Shown here piece by piece: positions 30,166-40,372 of a stretch of DNA of 64,000 nucleotides (position 1 is the first letter of the stretch; every line of letters begins with the position of its first letter). A program made the translations under genes and the position numbers. The DNA lies in contig NZ_CP084029.1 of assembly GCF_020181615.1 (NCBI RefSeq), forward strand, positions 1,447,196 through 1,511,195, given 5' to 3'. The notes beneath the pieces are model-generated. The model searched no databases. It worked only from the letters and a program-made list of their open reading frames with translations, and had not been told where the DNA came from. Origin of the DNA: [Mycobacterium] crassicus (GTDB lineage: Bacteria > Actinomycetota > Actinomycetes > Mycobacteriales > Mycobacteriaceae).

Positions 30166-30624
30166 TTAAGTGGACGGTGTCGGCGTGATTGCCACGATCG
30201 GGATCGGCCGGGTGGTGCGTCGCTGGTAGGCCTCGTAGCGATTGGCATTGTTGGCGTTGACGATCCGCCACAGCCGGGCATAGTCCGGGTCGTCGGGCAG
30301 CACCGGCCGGGCAGTGGCGCCGAACCGCGCGGGCCCGACGTTGATTTCGACGTCCGGGTGCGCCTTGAGGTTGTGGTACCACCCCGGGGAGCGGGGCGCG
30401 CCGCCCATCGACGCCACGATCAGATAGCTGTCCCCGTCGCGGGCGTAGGTCAGCGTCGATATGCGGGCCGCGCCGGTCTTGGCGCCGACGGTGTGCAGCA
30501 ACAGACTGGGCGGCAGGCCGGGAAACCGGTGCCCGATCCGTCCGTTGGTGCATTGGTACAGCGTGTCGTGCAGCCGCAGCAGCCGCCCCCCGACCTGTCC
30601 TTCGACCCAGCTGGAAATATCCAT
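30166..30624 (-). CDS. Ddn-like nitroreductase/F420-dependent oxidoreductase
   Basis: 152 residues of the deazaflavin-dependent nitroreductase family (FDOR-A/Ddn), which use reduced F420. Seen: LLLHTVGAKTGAARISTLTY and YLIVASMGGAPRSPGWYHNL, then HPDVEINVG, all typical. Likely substrates are quinones or similar, by family. The ATG at 30624 lies 4 bases after the HIT gene stop, so the two are one operon, as for Rv1262c-Rv1261c. The longer frame would overlap the HIT gene. Confidence 0.88.
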   Translation of the reverse strand: MDISSWVEGQVGGRLLRLHDTLYQCTNGRIGHRFPGLPPSLLLHTVGAKTGAARISTLTYARDGDSYLIVASMGGAPRSPGWYHNLKAHPDVEINVGPARFGATARPVLPDDPDYARLWRIVNANNANRYEAYQRRTTRPIPIVAITPTPST

Positions 30625-30628
30625 GACC

Positions 30629-31066
30629 TCAGTCTGGCCGCGGGGTGTCACAGTCCGCCAGCGCGGCTCGCAGGAGCTCCCCGGTGCGCCCCCGGTCCGG
30701 GTCGCGCCGCAACACCATGCCCTTGGCGAACGACAGCTTGTCGCCGCTGCGCCGCGGCACCACGTGCAGGTGGATATGGAACACACTCTGGAACGCGGCC
30801 CGGCCGTCGTTGATCGCCAGGTTGTTGCCGTCGGCGTGCAGACCGGATGCGCGGGCCGCCCGGGCGATCCGCTGCCCGACCGCGAGCATCCCGGCCAGCG
30901 TGGCGGCCGGCGTATCGGTCAGATCCACGGTGTGCCGCCTGGGGACCACCAGGGTGTGGCCGCGGGTGAACGGCCGGATGTCCAGGAACGCCAGATACTC
31001 GTCGTCTTCGTAGATCCGCACGGCCGGGGCGTCGCCGGCGACGATGGCACAGAACACGCAGCTCAT
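30629..31066 (-). CDS. HIT-family nucleotide-binding protein
   Basis: 145 residues, histidine-triad hydrolase that cleaves nucleoside phosphoramidates or dinucleotides. The active-site HIHLH is at residues 97-101 followed by VVPR, and a CVFC pair near the N-terminus may bind zinc. ATG 31066 chosen; a GTG three codons earlier is possible. It lies 10 bases from the end of the aminotransferase gene upstream, so it may be in the same transcript. Matches Rv1262c. Confidence 0.92.
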   Translation of the reverse strand: MSCVFCAIVAGDAPAVRIYEDDEYLAFLDIRPFTRGHTLVVPRRHTVDLTDTPAATLAGMLAVGQRIARAARASGLHADGNNLAINDGRAAFQSVFHIHLHVVPRRSGDKLSFAKGMVLRRDPDRGRTGELLRAALADCDTPRPD

Positions 31067-31076
31067 CGCAGCCACG

Positions 31077-32243
31077 CTAGCCGTTCAGCTCGAACGCGCC
31101 GCCGATCGCCTCGATGGCCCGGTCCAGAATCGCCCGGGTGGTCCCGAAATTCAGTCGAGCACAGCCACGGCCGGTGGCAGCTCCGAACGGGATGCCGGGG
31201 CTGAGCGCCACCCGCGCGTCGGCCAGCAGAAGGTCGGCGGGCTCGACGGGCAGTCCCAGCGCCCGGAAGTCCACCCACGCCAGGTAGGTGGCCTCCGGAT
31301 TGCTGATCCGCAATCCCGGCACCGCCGCCGGCAGTGCATGGGTCAGATGGTCGCGGTTGGCTCGCAGGTAGCCCAGCAGTTGATCCAGCCAGTCGCCTCC
31401 TGCGGTGTAGGCGGCGATATTGGCCCTGATGCCCACGGTGGAGGCCCCCATCGCGTGCAGAAAATTGATCCGGTCCCACTCGTCGGCGTCGCGCTGGTTG
31501 GACAGCATCACCTGAGCGCACATCAGTCCGGGCAGGTTCCAGCCCTTGGACGCCGACATCAGCGTGACGACGGTGTCGGCGGCGGCATCGGACACCGAGG
31601 CCGCCGCGACGTGCGGCCGGTCGTAGACCAGCGGGGCGTGGATCTCGTCGGCGATCACCCGGGCGCCGTGGCGGGCGGCGATGTCCACGATCGCGCGCAG
31701 CTCGTCGGCGCTGAACGCGGTACCCAGCGGATTGTTCGGATTGCACAGGATCAGCGAGCCCGCGCCGGCGGCGAACGCGGCGTTCAGCGCGTCGAGGTCC
31801 ATCACGTACCGGCCGGATTCCTGCTGCGCCATCGGTATTTCCACCCGCTGTCGGCCGGTGACCTGCAGCACGTCGAAGAACGGCATGTAGGCCGGCACCG
31901 GCAGCACCACCGGGCTCTCCGGACGGGTGAGGAACCCGATGACCACCTCCATACCCTTGAGCACGTCGGGCACCACCCGCACCCATTCCGGGCGGACAGC
32001 CCAGCCGTAGCGGTGCTCGCACCAGTTCGCCGCCGCCACCGGCAGCGCATCGGAATCGAACGCGGGATAGCCGAATTCCTCGTCCTCGACGCAGGCGCGC
32101 ACCCCGTCCAGCACCGCCGGCGCGGTGGGAAAGTCCATCTCGGCGATCCACAGCGGCAGCACGTCGGGTTCGAAACGGTTCCACTTGATGGTCTTGCGCG
32201 CGCGGAGTCGGTCGGGGGTCAATGCATCAAAGGCTTCAGCCAC
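31077..32243 (-). CDS. MalY/PatB-type PLP aminotransferase or C-S lyase
   Basis: 388 residues, fold-type I PLP enzyme. The MalY/PatB signature [18 protein letters not shown] is near the N-terminus, [11 protein letters not shown] and DEIHAPLVY bind substrate and PLP, and the Schiff-base Lys233 lies in [10 protein letters not shown]. Family members cleave cystathionine to homocysteine, pyruvate and ammonia. It is not at this place in H37Rv as I recall it (a similar gene is Rv2294). It overlaps slightly in space with the divergent cyclase promoter region. Confidence 0.88.
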   Translation of the reverse strand: MAEAFDALTPDRLRARKTIKWNRFEPDVLPLWIAEMDFPTAPAVLDGVRACVEDEEFGYPAFDSDALPVAAANWCEHRYGWAVRPEWVRVVPDVLKGMEVVIGFLTRPESPVVLPVPAYMPFFDVLQVTGRQRVEIPMAQQESGRYVMDLDALNAAFAAGAGSLILCNPNNPLGTAFSADELRAIVDIAARHGARVIADEIHAPLVYDRPHVAAASVSDAAADTVVTLMSASKGWNLPGLMCAQVMLSNQRDADEWDRINFLHAMGASTVGIRANIAAYTAGGDWLDQLLGYLRANRDHLTHALPAAVPGLRISNPEATYLAWVDFRALGLPVEPADLLLADARVALSPGIPFGAATGRGCARLNFGTTRAILDRAIEAIGGAFELNG

Positions 32244-32263
32244 ACCGACAGTCTGCCGCGAGA

Positions 32264-32278
32264 TACGTTTGCGACGTG
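32264..32278 (+). promoter_or_regulatory. -10 box and leaderless start of the adenylyl cyclase gene
   Basis: TACGTT (32264-32269) lies 6 bases before GTG 32276, the same hexamer and spacing as at mmpS. No clear -35 was found. Confidence 0.45.
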
Positions 32279-33403
32279 GCTGATCCCGAGATCGAAGACC
32301 TGCTCGACGGGCTGCAGGGCGCCGCGCGCGCCGAACGCGCCGAGCTGATCGAGTGGCTGCTGGGGGAGGGCATCACCGCCGATGAGATCCGTGCCTCGGT
32401 CTCGCCGACGTTCTTGGCGTCGCGGAGGCTAATCGGCGACGACGGCACGTATGTCTCGGCGCGAGAGATCAGTGACTCCGCCGGGGTCGAACTTGAGCAG
32501 TTGCAGCGCATCCAGCACGCCGTCGGGCTGCCCTGGGTGGACGACCCGGATGCCCGGGTGCAGATGCGTGCCGACGGTGCCATCGCCGCGCACTCGCGCA
32601 GATTCATCGAAGCCGGTATCGATCCCCAGCAGGCCATCCAGACGCTGCGTGTCCTGGCCGACGGGCTTTCTCACACCGCGGATCTGATGCGTTCCACCGT
32701 GCTCGCCGCGATCGCCGAGCCGGGCATCACCGAGTTGGAGATCGCGCAGCGGTCCCGCGACATGGTGGCCGGGCTGGCGCCGCTGCTGGGCCCGTTCGTT
32801 CAGGACATGCTGATGATGCAGTTGCGTCATCAGCTCGACATCGACGAGGTCACTGCGGTTGAGCGCATGGCCGGTGTGCCATTGCCGGGGGCGCGGCAGG
32901 TGGCCGTCGCATTCGCCGACCTGGTGGGCTTCACCCGGCTGGGTGAGATGGTGCCGCCCGAGGAGCTGGTTCAGCTCGCCGAACGGCTGACCTTGCTGGG
33001 GCACGAGATCGCCGTTCCGCCGGTGCGTTTCATCAAGACCATCGGTGACGCGGTGATGTTCGTCAGCCCGGAGCCGGCGCCGCTGGTCGACGCGGTGCTC
33101 AAGTTGGTGGAGGCCGCCGAGGCCGACGAGGGCCTTCCCCGGCTGCGCGCCGGCATCGCGTCCGGGGAGGCGGTGAGTCGGGTCGGTGACTGGTTCGGCA
33201 GCCCGGTGAACCTGGCCAGCCGGGTGACCGGGGCGGCGCGGCCGGGTGCGGTCCTGGTCGCCGAGCCGGTGCGGGTGGCGCTGATCGAATCCGATGACTT
33301 CCGCTGGTCGTTCGCCGGGAAGCGGCACCTCAAGGGGATCAGCGGTGAGGTGAACCTGTACCGGGTCCGGCCCCGGACGGGTTCGGACCCCGCCGACGAC
33401 TGA
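32276..33403 (+). CDS. Class IIIc adenylyl cyclase, pH-sensing Rv1264 type
   Basis: 375 residues; makes cAMP from ATP. An N-terminal autoinhibitory helical domain (about 1-200, [35 protein letters not shown]) precedes the catalytic domain. Catalytic residues correspond to Rv1264 with a constant shift of 7: metal Asp215 (FADLVGFT) and Asp258 (GDAV), adenine-specifying Lys254 and Asp305, transition-state Asn312 and Arg316. In Rv1264 the N-domain makes the enzyme active at acid pH. GTG 32276 chosen because it follows a -10 box by 6 bases; earlier in-frame codons overlap the divergent aminotransferase. Confidence 0.93.
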   Translation: MADPEIEDLLDGLQGAARAERAELIEWLLGEGITADEIRASVSPTFLASRRLIGDDGTYVSAREISDSAGVELEQLQRIQHAVGLPWVDDPDARVQMRADGAIAAHSRRFIEAGIDPQQAIQTLRVLADGLSHTADLMRSTVLAAIAEPGITELEIAQRSRDMVAGLAPLLGPFVQDMLMMQLRHQLDIDEVTAVERMAGVPLPGARQVAVAFADLVGFTRLGEMVPPEELVQLAERLTLLGHEIAVPPVRFIKTIGDAVMFVSPEPAPLVDAVLKLVEAAEADEGLPRLRAGIASGEAVSRVGDWFGSPVNLASRVTGAARPGAVLVAEPVRVALIESDDFRWSFAGKRHLKGISGEVNLYRVRPRTGSDPADD

Positions 33404-33428
33404 CTCGGGGCCCAATGCCGGTCGACCC

Positions 33429-33443
33429 GGGACCATCGGCCCC
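33429..33443 (+). promoter_or_regulatory. DosR-like box
   Basis: GGGACCATCGGCCCC matches the common half-site form of the DosR box (GGGAC-N4-GGCCC pattern), about 60 bases before an Acg-type nitroreductase gene, a class often in the dormancy regulon. Match judged by eye. Confidence 0.6.
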
Positions 33444-33501
33444 TGGTGCGGGCGATCGGCGACCGGAAGCCTGTGGGTAAGGAACCTGCGGGAGGTGGAT
33501 C

Positions 33502-34479
33502 ATGCTTGACGCGGCAGTGGAGTCCGAAGTTCTCGCCGATGCGGTGCGGCTGGCCTGCCGGGCCCCGTCGCTGCACAACAGCCAACCCTGGCGGTGGGTG
33601 GCTGACCGGGGGCGGCTTGACCTGTTCTTGGATTCGACCCGGGCCGTGCACGGGGACCGGTCGGCGCGGGAAGCGTTGATCAGTTGCGGGGCGGTGCTCG
33701 ACCACCTGCGGGTGGCGATGGCCGCCGCCGGCTGGACCACGGAGGTGGAGCGGTTCCCGGACTCTCAGCGTCCAGAGCATCTGGCCTCGCTCGGCTTCAC
33801 CGCCAGTGACCGAGTCACCGATGTGCAGCGTTACCGCGCGAACGCGATCCTGATGCGACGTACCGATCGGCTCCCGTTCCTGGCGCCGAGCAACTGGGAG
33901 CCGTTTGAGGCCTTGTTGCGTAGCAGCGTCGACGACCCGGTGCGGTTGTGCGTGGTCGCCGACGAGGTGCGGCCTTCGATTGCGGAGGCCTCGCAGCTTT
34001 CCGAGGCGCTACGCCTGTACGACTCGTCGTATCACGCTGAACTCAACTGGTGGACAGCGGCATTCGAGGTTTCCGACGGAATTCCGCAGAGTGCGTTGGT
34101 CTCGGCGGCAGAGAGCGACCGGGTAGACATCGCGCGGACGTTCCCGGTCACCTCCAACCGGGAGCGGCGTATCGAAGTCGGTGACGACCACTCGAAGATC
34201 GTGCTGTTGTCCACCGCCACCGACGATCCGAAAGACGCGTTGGCCTGCGGTGAGGCACTGTCGACCGTGCTGCTGGAATGCACGATGGTGGGTTTGGCGA
34301 CCTGCCCGGTGACGCACTTGACCGAAGTTCCGGCAGGCCGTGCGATGCTCACCGCGCTGGTGGGCGGCGATGACCTGCCGCAGATTCTGATTCGGGTCGG
34401 TGGCACTCCCGTGCTGGAGCCCACACCGGAGCCGACGCCTCGGCGGCCGCTTGCCGATGTCTTGGATCTGAAAGGCTGA
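33502..34479 (+). CDS. Acg-family nitroreductase-like protein
   Basis: 325 residues, resembling the DosR-regulon proteins Acg (Rv2032), Rv3127 and Rv3131. These are double-domain nitroreductase folds that bind FMN but are thought to lack normal reductase activity. Hallmarks: N-terminal LACRAPSLHNSQPWRW and the later ATDDPKDALACGEALSTVLLECTMVGLATCP. ATG 33502 has GGGAGGTGG 4 bases before. It stands alone: a cyclase upstream, an ABC pair convergent downstream. The DosR-like box suggests induction by hypoxia or nitric oxide. Confidence 0.88.
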   Translation: MLDAAVESEVLADAVRLACRAPSLHNSQPWRWVADRGRLDLFLDSTRAVHGDRSAREALISCGAVLDHLRVAMAAAGWTTEVERFPDSQRPEHLASLGFTASDRVTDVQRYRANAILMRRTDRLPFLAPSNWEPFEALLRSSVDDPVRLCVVADEVRPSIAEASQLSEALRLYDSSYHAELNWWTAAFEVSDGIPQSALVSAAESDRVDIARTFPVTSNRERRIEVGDDHSKIVLLSTATDDPKDALACGEALSTVLLECTMVGLATCPVTHLTEVPAGRAMLTALVGGDDLPQILIRVGGTPVLEPTPEPTPRRPLADVLDLKG

Positions 34480-34666
34480 CCGGCGCAAATTATTAGGCAG
34501 GCCCGGCTGACATTAGGGAGCGTCTTACACATCCTGCGCGGCTGGTTTTCACCCACTGGACCAGCTCTTCGGTTCGGTCATTACCGGGCCTGCTTCGCGC
34601 TCGAATCTACGCCGGTGACCACTGGTCAGCAATGGTTGATTTCGGGCCTGATTTCTCCGTTGCCGC
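34480..34666. other. Intergenic 187 bases, nothing recognised
   Basis: Separates the convergent nitroreductase and ABC genes. Somewhat less GC-rich than its surroundings; no hairpin, repeat or ORF stood out. Confidence 0.5.
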
Positions 34667-36556
34667 TCAATCGCTCCCGGCCATCTCCCAGTACGCCCCG
34701 CGTAGGGCCAACAGCTCGGTGTGGGTGCCCTGCTCGACGATCCGGCCCGCCCGCATCACGAGGATCAGGTCGGCGTCACGGATCGTCGAAAGCCGGTGCG
34801 CGATGATGAAACTGGTCCGCTCTCTGCGCAACTCCCGCATCGCACGCTGGATGAGCAGTTCGGTGCGGGTATCCACCGAACTGGTCGCCTCGTCGAGGAT
34901 GAGCAGTTGCGGGCGCGCCAGGAACGCCCGGGCGATGGTGATCAGCTGCTTCTCGCCGGCGCTGATGCCGGCCCCGTCGTCGCTGAGCCGGGTGGCGTAG
35001 CCGTTCGGCAAGGTGTCCACGAATCGGTCGACGTGGGCGGCGTGCGCGGCGGCGAGCACCTCGTCTTCGCCAGCGTCGGGCCGTCCGTAACCGATGTTCT
35101 CGGCGATCGTCCCGGTGAACAGCCAGGTGTCCTGCAACACCATGCCGATCGACGAACGCAGCGCCGACCTGTCCATCGCGGTGATGTCGACGTCGTCGAT
35201 CAGGATCTGCCCGCTGTCGACGTCGTAGAACCGCATCAGCAGGTTGACCAGGGTGGTCTTGCCCGCTCCGGTGGGCCCGACGATCGCCACCGTGCTGCCC
35301 GGCTCCGCCACCAGCGACAGATCCTCGATCACCGGAACCCCTGGCCGGTAGCTGAAGTTCACGTTGCGGAACTCCACTCGCCCGCGCAGTCCGGAGCCAT
35401 TGGGTGACAGTGCGACTCCGCCGCCATCCGCCGGTTCTTCGGGCTCGTCGAGGAACTCGAACACCCGCTCGGCGCTGGCCGCCCCGGACTGCAGCATGTT
35501 GTACATCGACGCCAGGTTCCCCAGCGGCTGGTTGAACTGACGGACGTAGGCGATGAACGCCTGGATGCTGCCCAAGGTGACTTGTCCGGTGGCCACCTGC
35601 AATCCGCCGACCACCGCGACCGCGACGTAGCCGAGGTTGGCGATCAAGCCGGTCGCCGGTGACACCAGTCCGGACAGGAACTGCGCTCCGAAACCGGCCC
35701 GGTACATCGCGTCGTTGCAGTCGTCGAAACGCTGCTGCGCCCAGTCCCGGTGCCCGAACGTTCGGACCAGCGTGACACCGCTGTAGGTCTCCTCGATGTG
35801 GGCGCTCAGCCGCCCGGTCGCGGCCCACTGCGCGGCGAACAGCCGCTGCGAGCGCCGGGTGATCGCCCGTACCGCCAGCAGCGACACCGGCACACCCAGC
35901 AGGGTGATCGCGGCCAGCAGCGGCGAGATGGACAGCATCATCGCCAACACCACCAGCACGGTCATCACCGAACTGAACAGTTGGCTGACCGTCATCGAGA
36001 TCGATGTCGCGGTGTTGTCGACATCGTTGGTGACACGGCTCAACAACTCGCCGCGTCGCTGATTGTCGAAGTAGCGCAACGGCAGTCGATGCATCTTGTC
36101 CTCGACGTCGCGGCGCAGCGATCGCAGGGTGCGCTGCAGGATCACGTTGAGCAATCTGGCCTGCGTCCAGACCATCAGCGCAGCAATGAGATACAGGCCC
36201 ATCGCCAACAGCAGGGTCCGCGCCACCGCGGCGAAGTCGACCCCGGCGCCGGGCACCACGTCCATCCCGGACAGCATGTCGGCGTAGGTGCCCCGGCCGT
36301 CGGCGCGCGCCATCTCGACGGCCTGCTCTTTGGTCATCCCGGCCGGCAGACCGCGGCCGATCACGCCGTTGAACACCAGGTCGGTGGCGTGACCGAGGAT
36401 TCGCGGTCCCGCCACGCCGATCGCGATACCGCACAACGACAGGCCGACGACGCCGGCGACCAGGCGGCGCTGCGGGCCGAGCCGGCGCGCCAGGCGGATC
36501 GCGGTCGCGGAGAAATCGACGGCGCGGGCATTGGAATCCGGCATCGGTCCGGTCAT
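34667..36556 (-). CDS. ABC exporter, fused permease-ATPase, second half (Rv1272c type)
   Basis: 629 residues: six-helix ABC exporter domain (about 20-350) then an ATPase. Walker [14 protein letters not shown]-loop, signature ISAGEKQ (not the canonical LSGGQ) and Walker [16 protein letters not shown] 36556 overlaps the stop of the partner gene (ATGA). The pair forms a heterodimeric exporter in which this half has the full catalytic Glu (DEATSS) while the partner has Asp there. The long extracellular insert (residues about 70-115) is unusual. Substrate unknown, multidrug or lipid by family. Confidence 0.92.
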   Translation of the reverse strand: MTGPMPDSNARAVDFSATAIRLARRLGPQRRLVAGVVGLSLCGIAIGVAGPRILGHATDLVFNGVIGRGLPAGMTKEQAVEMARADGRGTYADMLSGMDVVPGAGVDFAAVARTLLLAMGLYLIAALMVWTQARLLNVILQRTLRSLRRDVEDKMHRLPLRYFDNQRRGELLSRVTNDVDNTATSISMTVSQLFSSVMTVLVVLAMMLSISPLLAAITLLGVPVSLLAVRAITRRSQRLFAAQWAATGRLSAHIEETYSGVTLVRTFGHRDWAQQRFDDCNDAMYRAGFGAQFLSGLVSPATGLIANLGYVAVAVVGGLQVATGQVTLGSIQAFIAYVRQFNQPLGNLASMYNMLQSGAASAERVFEFLDEPEEPADGGGVALSPNGSGLRGRVEFRNVNFSYRPGVPVIEDLSLVAEPGSTVAIVGPTGAGKTTLVNLLMRFYDVDSGQILIDDVDITAMDRSALRSSIGMVLQDTWLFTGTIAENIGYGRPDAGEDEVLAAAHAAHVDRFVDTLPNGYATRLSDDGAGISAGEKQLITIARAFLARPQLLILDEATSSVDTRTELLIQRAMRELRRERTSFIIAHRLSTIRDADLILVMRAGRIVEQGTHTELLALRGAYWEMAGSD

Positions 36557-38304
36557 GACTGGCCGCCCACTTCGGCGGTCACCGACTGGGATTCGGCGAA
36601 CTCCGCGTAGGCGGGGCACCCGGTCAGCAGTTCCTGGTGTGTCCCCGCACCGACGATCCGTCCGTCGTCGACGACGATCACCTGGTCGGCCTGGGCCACC
36701 GTCGAGATCCGCTGCGCCACGATGATCACCGTCGCCTTCGCGGCGGTCTCCCGCAGCGCCGCGCGGACCCGCGCATCGGTTCGGGTGTCCAGCGCCGAGA
36801 ACGCGTCGTCGAACAGGTAGATCGAGGGCCGGCGGATCACTGCCCGGGCGATCGCCAGCCGTTGCCGCTGTCCACCGGACAGGTTGATTCCGCCCTGCGC
36901 CACCGGCATCGCCAGCCCGTCACGGTGGGCGGCCACGAAGTCGTCGGCGGCGGCCACCCGCAGCGCCTGCCACATCTGTTCGTCGCTGATCGTTGTTCCC
37001 GGCGGGGCGCCATAACGCAGGTTGTCCGCGACGGTGCCGGAGAACAGGTAGCCCCGCTGGGGCACCAGTCCGATACCCGACCACAGTTCCTCGGGGTCGC
37101 GCTCGCGCACGTCCACGCCGTCGATCAGTACCGCGCCGTCGGTCACGTCGCGCAACCGGCAGATCAGCGACACCAGGGTCGATTTTCCCGAGCCGGTGGA
37201 GCCGACCACCGCGGTGGTGGTGCCGGGCAGCGCGGTCAGCGACACGTCGTTCAACACCGCCCGGTCGGCGCCGGGGTAGCTGAAGCCGACGCCGGTCAAC
37301 CGGATCGCGCCGGCGGCGGTCGGCGGGGTCTTGGGTTGTGCGGGTGTGCCGATCGTCGGCTCGGTGGCCAGCACCTCGCTGATCCGCTCGGCGCACACCG
37401 AGGCGCGCGGCAGGATCGCCAGGATCATGGTCGCCATCAACACGGCCATCAGGATCTGCATGAAATAGGACAGGAACGCGATCAGCGAGCCGACCTGCAT
37501 CTGCCCGGCATCGATGCGCAGCCCGCCGAACCAGATCAGCGCGACGCTGGAGGCGTTGATGGTCAGTGTGGTGGCCGGCAGCATCAGCGCCTGCAGGTTG
37601 CCGACCGTCAGCGAGGTGTCCGACAACGCGTGGTTGGCGCGCGCGAAGCGATCCCGTTCATGCGGTTCGCGGGCGAAGGCGCGGATGACCCGGATTCCGG
37701 TGAGCTGGTCGCGCAGCACCCGGTTGATGTTGTCGATCAACATCTGCAGGCGGCGGAACAGCGGCAGCATCCGCGCCACGATCGCGTAGTTGGCCACCGC
37801 CAGCACCGGCACGCTGACCGCCAGCAGCCAGGACAACCCGACGTCCTGGTGTACCGCCATCAGGACCCCGCCGATGCTCATGATCGGCGCTGCCACCAGG
37901 ACCGTGGTGCCCAGCTGCATCATCAGCTGGATCTGGCGGACGTCGTTGGTGGTGCGGGTCAGCAGGGTGGGCGTGCCGAAACGCGCGGTCTCGCGCTCGG
38001 AGAACCGGATCACCTTGGTGAACACCGCTCGGCGCAGGTCGCGGCTCAAGCCGGTCCCGGTCCGGGCACTGAAGTAGACCGCGGCGACGGCGCACAGCAC
38101 CTGCAGAGCGCTGACGATCAGCATGACGGCGCCCAGCCGGATGATGACCGAGGTGTCGCCGCGGACCACGCCGTCGTCGATGATGGTGGCGTTGACGGTG
38201 GGCAGGTACAGCGACGCCAGCGTGCTGATCAGCTGCAACACCATCACCGCCGCCACCGGCCAGCGGTAGGGCCCGATGTAGCAGCGCAGCAGCGCCAGAA
38301 GCAT
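36553..38304 (-). CDS. ABC exporter, fused permease-ATPase, first half (Rv1273c type)
   Basis: 583 residues. Transmembrane domain about 1-320, ATPase with Walker [13 protein letters not shown], signature LSGGQRQR and Walker [13 protein letters not shown], where the usual catalytic Glu is Asp. That marks the degenerate site of heterodimeric exporters, complementary to the downstream half. ATG 38304 ([17 protein letters not shown]) chosen for its match to family starts; the frame extends to 38379 without a better start. Confidence 0.92.
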   Translation of the reverse strand: MLLALLRCYIGPYRWPVAAVMVLQLISTLASLYLPTVNATIIDDGVVRGDTSVIIRLGAVMLIVSALQVLCAVAAVYFSARTGTGLSRDLRRAVFTKVIRFSERETARFGTPTLLTRTTNDVRQIQLMMQLGTTVLVAAPIMSIGGVLMAVHQDVGLSWLLAVSVPVLAVANYAIVARMLPLFRRLQMLIDNINRVLRDQLTGIRVIRAFAREPHERDRFARANHALSDTSLTVGNLQALMLPATTLTINASSVALIWFGGLRIDAGQMQVGSLIAFLSYFMQILMAVLMATMILAILPRASVCAERISEVLATEPTIGTPAQPKTPPTAAGAIRLTGVGFSYPGADRAVLNDVSLTALPGTTTAVVGSTGSGKSTLVSLICRLRDVTDGAVLIDGVDVRERDPEELWSGIGLVPQRGYLFSGTVADNLRYGAPPGTTISDEQMWQALRVAAADDFVAAHRDGLAMPVAQGGINLSGGQRQRLAIARAVIRRPSIYLFDDAFSALDTRTDARVRAALRETAAKATVIIVAQRISTVAQADQVIVVDDGRIVGAGTHQELLTGCPAYAEFAESQSVTAEVGGQS

Positions 38305-38426
38305 GGGGCTACTGTCGCACACCGATGCCGGTCGGGCGTGGTGGTGGCGGTCAGTGGGCGACACAAACCGACTGGTCACCCGGTGTGTCGTGGTTGCGGT
38401 GCGGTGGTGCCGCTACAGTGCATCGT

Positions 38427-38978
38427 GTGCGGCTCAAACTGACGGTTCCGGCCCTGGCGGTCGCTGCCGTGATTCCGATGGTCGCCGGATGTTCCGATTC
38501 CGGCGGCTCGACCGATGCTTCCTCCGGCGGGTCCTCAGCGCCCGCGTCCGAGCAGGGCAGTCACGGGCCATCCTTCCCGCAGTGCGGCGGTATCAGCGAT
38601 GACACCGTCGCCAACCTGACCAGGGTCTCAGGCCTGGTCAACACCGCGCAGAACTCGGTGGGCTGCCAGTGGCTGGCCCGCGGCGGGATCATGGGCCCGC
38701 ACTTCTCCTTCTCCTGGTACCGCGGCAGCCCGATCGGGCGTGAGCGCAAGACCGAGGAGGTGTCGCGGACCTCGGTGGAGGACATCAACATCGACGGGCA
38801 CAGTGGGTTCATCGCGATCGGCACCGCGCCGACGATGGGTGACAACCTGTGCGAGATCGGCATCCAGTTCAAGGACGATTTCATCGAGTGGTCGGTGAGT
38901 TTCGCTCAGAAGCCCTTCCCTGATCCCTGTGACGTCGCCAAAGAGCTGACCCGCCAGTCGATTGCGAACGCGAAATGA
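38427..38978 (+). CDS. lprB: LprB-type lipoprotein (DUF3558)
   Basis: 183 residues. Signal peptide from GTG 38427 with lipobox VAGC, a Ser/Gly linker, then a DUF3558 domain with cysteine pairs (FPQCGGI, VGCQW; DNLCEIG, PDPCDVAK). Function unknown. TACAGT at 38414-38419 lies 7 bases before the GTG, so a leaderless start is likely. The stop overlaps lprC as ATGA, the Rv1274-Rv1275 arrangement. Confidence 0.9.
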   Translation: MRLKLTVPALAVAAVIPMVAGCSDSGGSTDASSGGSSAPASEQGSHGPSFPQCGGISDDTVANLTRVSGLVNTAQNSVGCQWLARGGIMGPHFSFSWYRGSPIGRERKTEEVSRTSVEDINIDGHSGFIAIGTAPTMGDNLCEIGIQFKDDFIEWSVSFAQKPFPDPCDVAKELTRQSIANAK

Positions 38979-39517
38979 CCCGCCGGATTCTGGCCGCCCT
39001 CGGGGTGCTGGCCGTGCTTATCGCGCCGACGGGTTGCTCCCGCGAGGTCGGCGGTACCGCGGTAAAGGCCGGCGCCGGGGACACCAAGCGCAACAACAAC
39101 TCCGAGCGGCAGTACCCGAACCTCCTCAAGGAGTGCGAGGTGCTGACCACCGACATCCTGGCCAAGACCGTGGGTGCGGACCCGCTGGACATCCAGAGCA
39201 CGTTCGTCGGCGCGATCTGCCGCTGGCAGGCGGCCAACCCGGCCGGGCTGATCGACATCACCCGGTTCTGGTTCGAGCAGGGCAGCTTGGACAACGAGCG
39301 CAAGGTCGCCGAGTTCCTGCACTACCAGATCGAGACCAAATCCATTGTGGGCGTACCGTCGATCGTGATGCGGCCCGCGGACCCGAACGGTTCGTGCGGG
39401 GTGGCCAGTGACGCCGCCGGAGTGGTGGGCTGGTGGGTCAATCCGCAGGCGCCCGGGATCGACGCGTGCGAGCAGGCGAACAAGTTGATGGAGTTGACGC
39501 TCGCGACGAATTCGTAG
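38975..39517 (+). CDS. lprC: LprC-type lipoprotein (DUF3558)
   Basis: 180 residues, the length I recall for Rv1275. Signal peptide with lipobox ending PTGC (about Cys20), then a DUF3558 domain with LKECEVLT, AICRWQ, GSCGVA and DACEQANKL cysteines, suggesting two disulfides. Paralogue of lprB and translationally coupled to it by ATGA. No partner function is visible. Confidence 0.9.
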   Translation: MTRRILAALGVLAVLIAPTGCSREVGGTAVKAGAGDTKRNNNSERQYPNLLKECEVLTTDILAKTVGADPLDIQSTFVGAICRWQAANPAGLIDITRFWFEQGSLDNERKVAEFLHYQIETKSIVGVPSIVMRPADPNGSCGVASDAAGVVGWWVNPQAPGIDACEQANKLMELTLATNS

Positions 39518-39530
39518 CACTGCCGGGGTG

Positions 39531-40037
39531 CTAGCGCGGCACGTGGAACCCGACCAGTGCGGCGCCGCTGAGTTCGAGTTTGCGCCAAGCTCTTTCGACG
39601 TGAAGCACGGCGATGCCGGAGGTGGGGAATTTTGTGGCGACCCGCGCCTCGGTTCGCGGGTCGGTGCCGCGAACGCCGGCCAGGCCGAGTGCCAGCTGTG
39701 ACATCGTCGGTTCATGGCCGATCACCAACAGGGTGGCGACATCCTCGGGGACTGAATTGATTTCGTCGATCACCGTACCCGGGGTGGTGTCGTAGAGGCG
39801 GTCGACGTAACGCACCGGGGCGCTGATTGCCGTGCGGTCCAGCGTTTCCCGGGTTCGCGTGGCGGTTGAACACAGCACCGTGTCGATCTCGGGCTGGTTG
39901 GCGCGCAGCCAGTCGCCGGCCAGTCCGGCCTCCCGGATGCCGCGTGGAGCCAACGGCCGGTCATGGTCGGCGACGCCGGTCGGATAGGACGACTTCGCGT
40001 GCCGCAGCAGGATCAGGGTGCGATGGTGGTCGCTCAT
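39531..40037 (-). CDS. SixA-like phosphohistidine phosphatase
   Basis: 168 residues, histidine phosphatase superfamily. The catalytic RHA motif is in LILLRHAKSSYP (about residue 12), and the second catalytic His is in VIGHEPTMSQLA. The family dephosphorylates phosphohistidine or small phosphate esters. ATG 40037 chosen; the longer frame adds a doubtful N-terminus. Position as Rv1276c, convergent with lprC. Confidence 0.9.
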   Translation of the reverse strand: MSDHHRTLILLRHAKSSYPTGVADHDRPLAPRGIREAGLAGDWLRANQPEIDTVLCSTATRTRETLDRTAISAPVRYVDRLYDTTPGTVIDEINSVPEDVATLLVIGHEPTMSQLALGLAGVRGTDPRTEARVATKFPTSGIAVLHVERAWRKLELSGAALVGFHVPR

Positions 40038-40372
40038 GTGCCCAAGGTTAAGGGCCCTGCGCCCAGGCCGCGTCCCATTCATCACATGTGGATCTTGCCT
40101 CGCAGGCGTCCCGCAAGGGTGGTGTGGATCTTTCCGAATCGGACAGCGCCGGCGACAGCAGTCCCGGATCCACACGCCGTGATAGCGCCTACGACATCCG
40201 ATTTGAACTCATCCCACCCTTCCTCGGCCGTTACCGATGGGCCGGATGTGACGGACGGTGTCGCGGTGACGCCGACGTCCGGGACCTGCCGATCAGCGTC
40301 CGCGGACTTGTCGGTGCCCGGTCATACACTCGCGGTGCCCGGCTCAGAGCAGGGCGGAACGAGAGGGTTTCT
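40038..40372. other. Divergent intergenic region between sixA and sbcD
   Basis: 335 bases upstream of both genes. The sbcD frame is open through most of it (from 40088) but shows no conserved protein features and no good start. A TACACT box at 40325-40330 could be an sbcD -10, about 43 bases before its GTG. Nothing else recognised. Confidence 0.5.

Noticed and set aside
26802..30188. 1128-codon open frame opposite the PGRS gene
   Set aside because: A low-complexity Ala/Gly/Thr shadow of the PGRS repeats; the minus frame has a signal peptide and protease motifs.
40088..40372. N-terminal extension of SbcD
   Set aside because: SbcD proteins begin directly with the metal motif; the upstream part has no family similarity and crosses the probable promoter.
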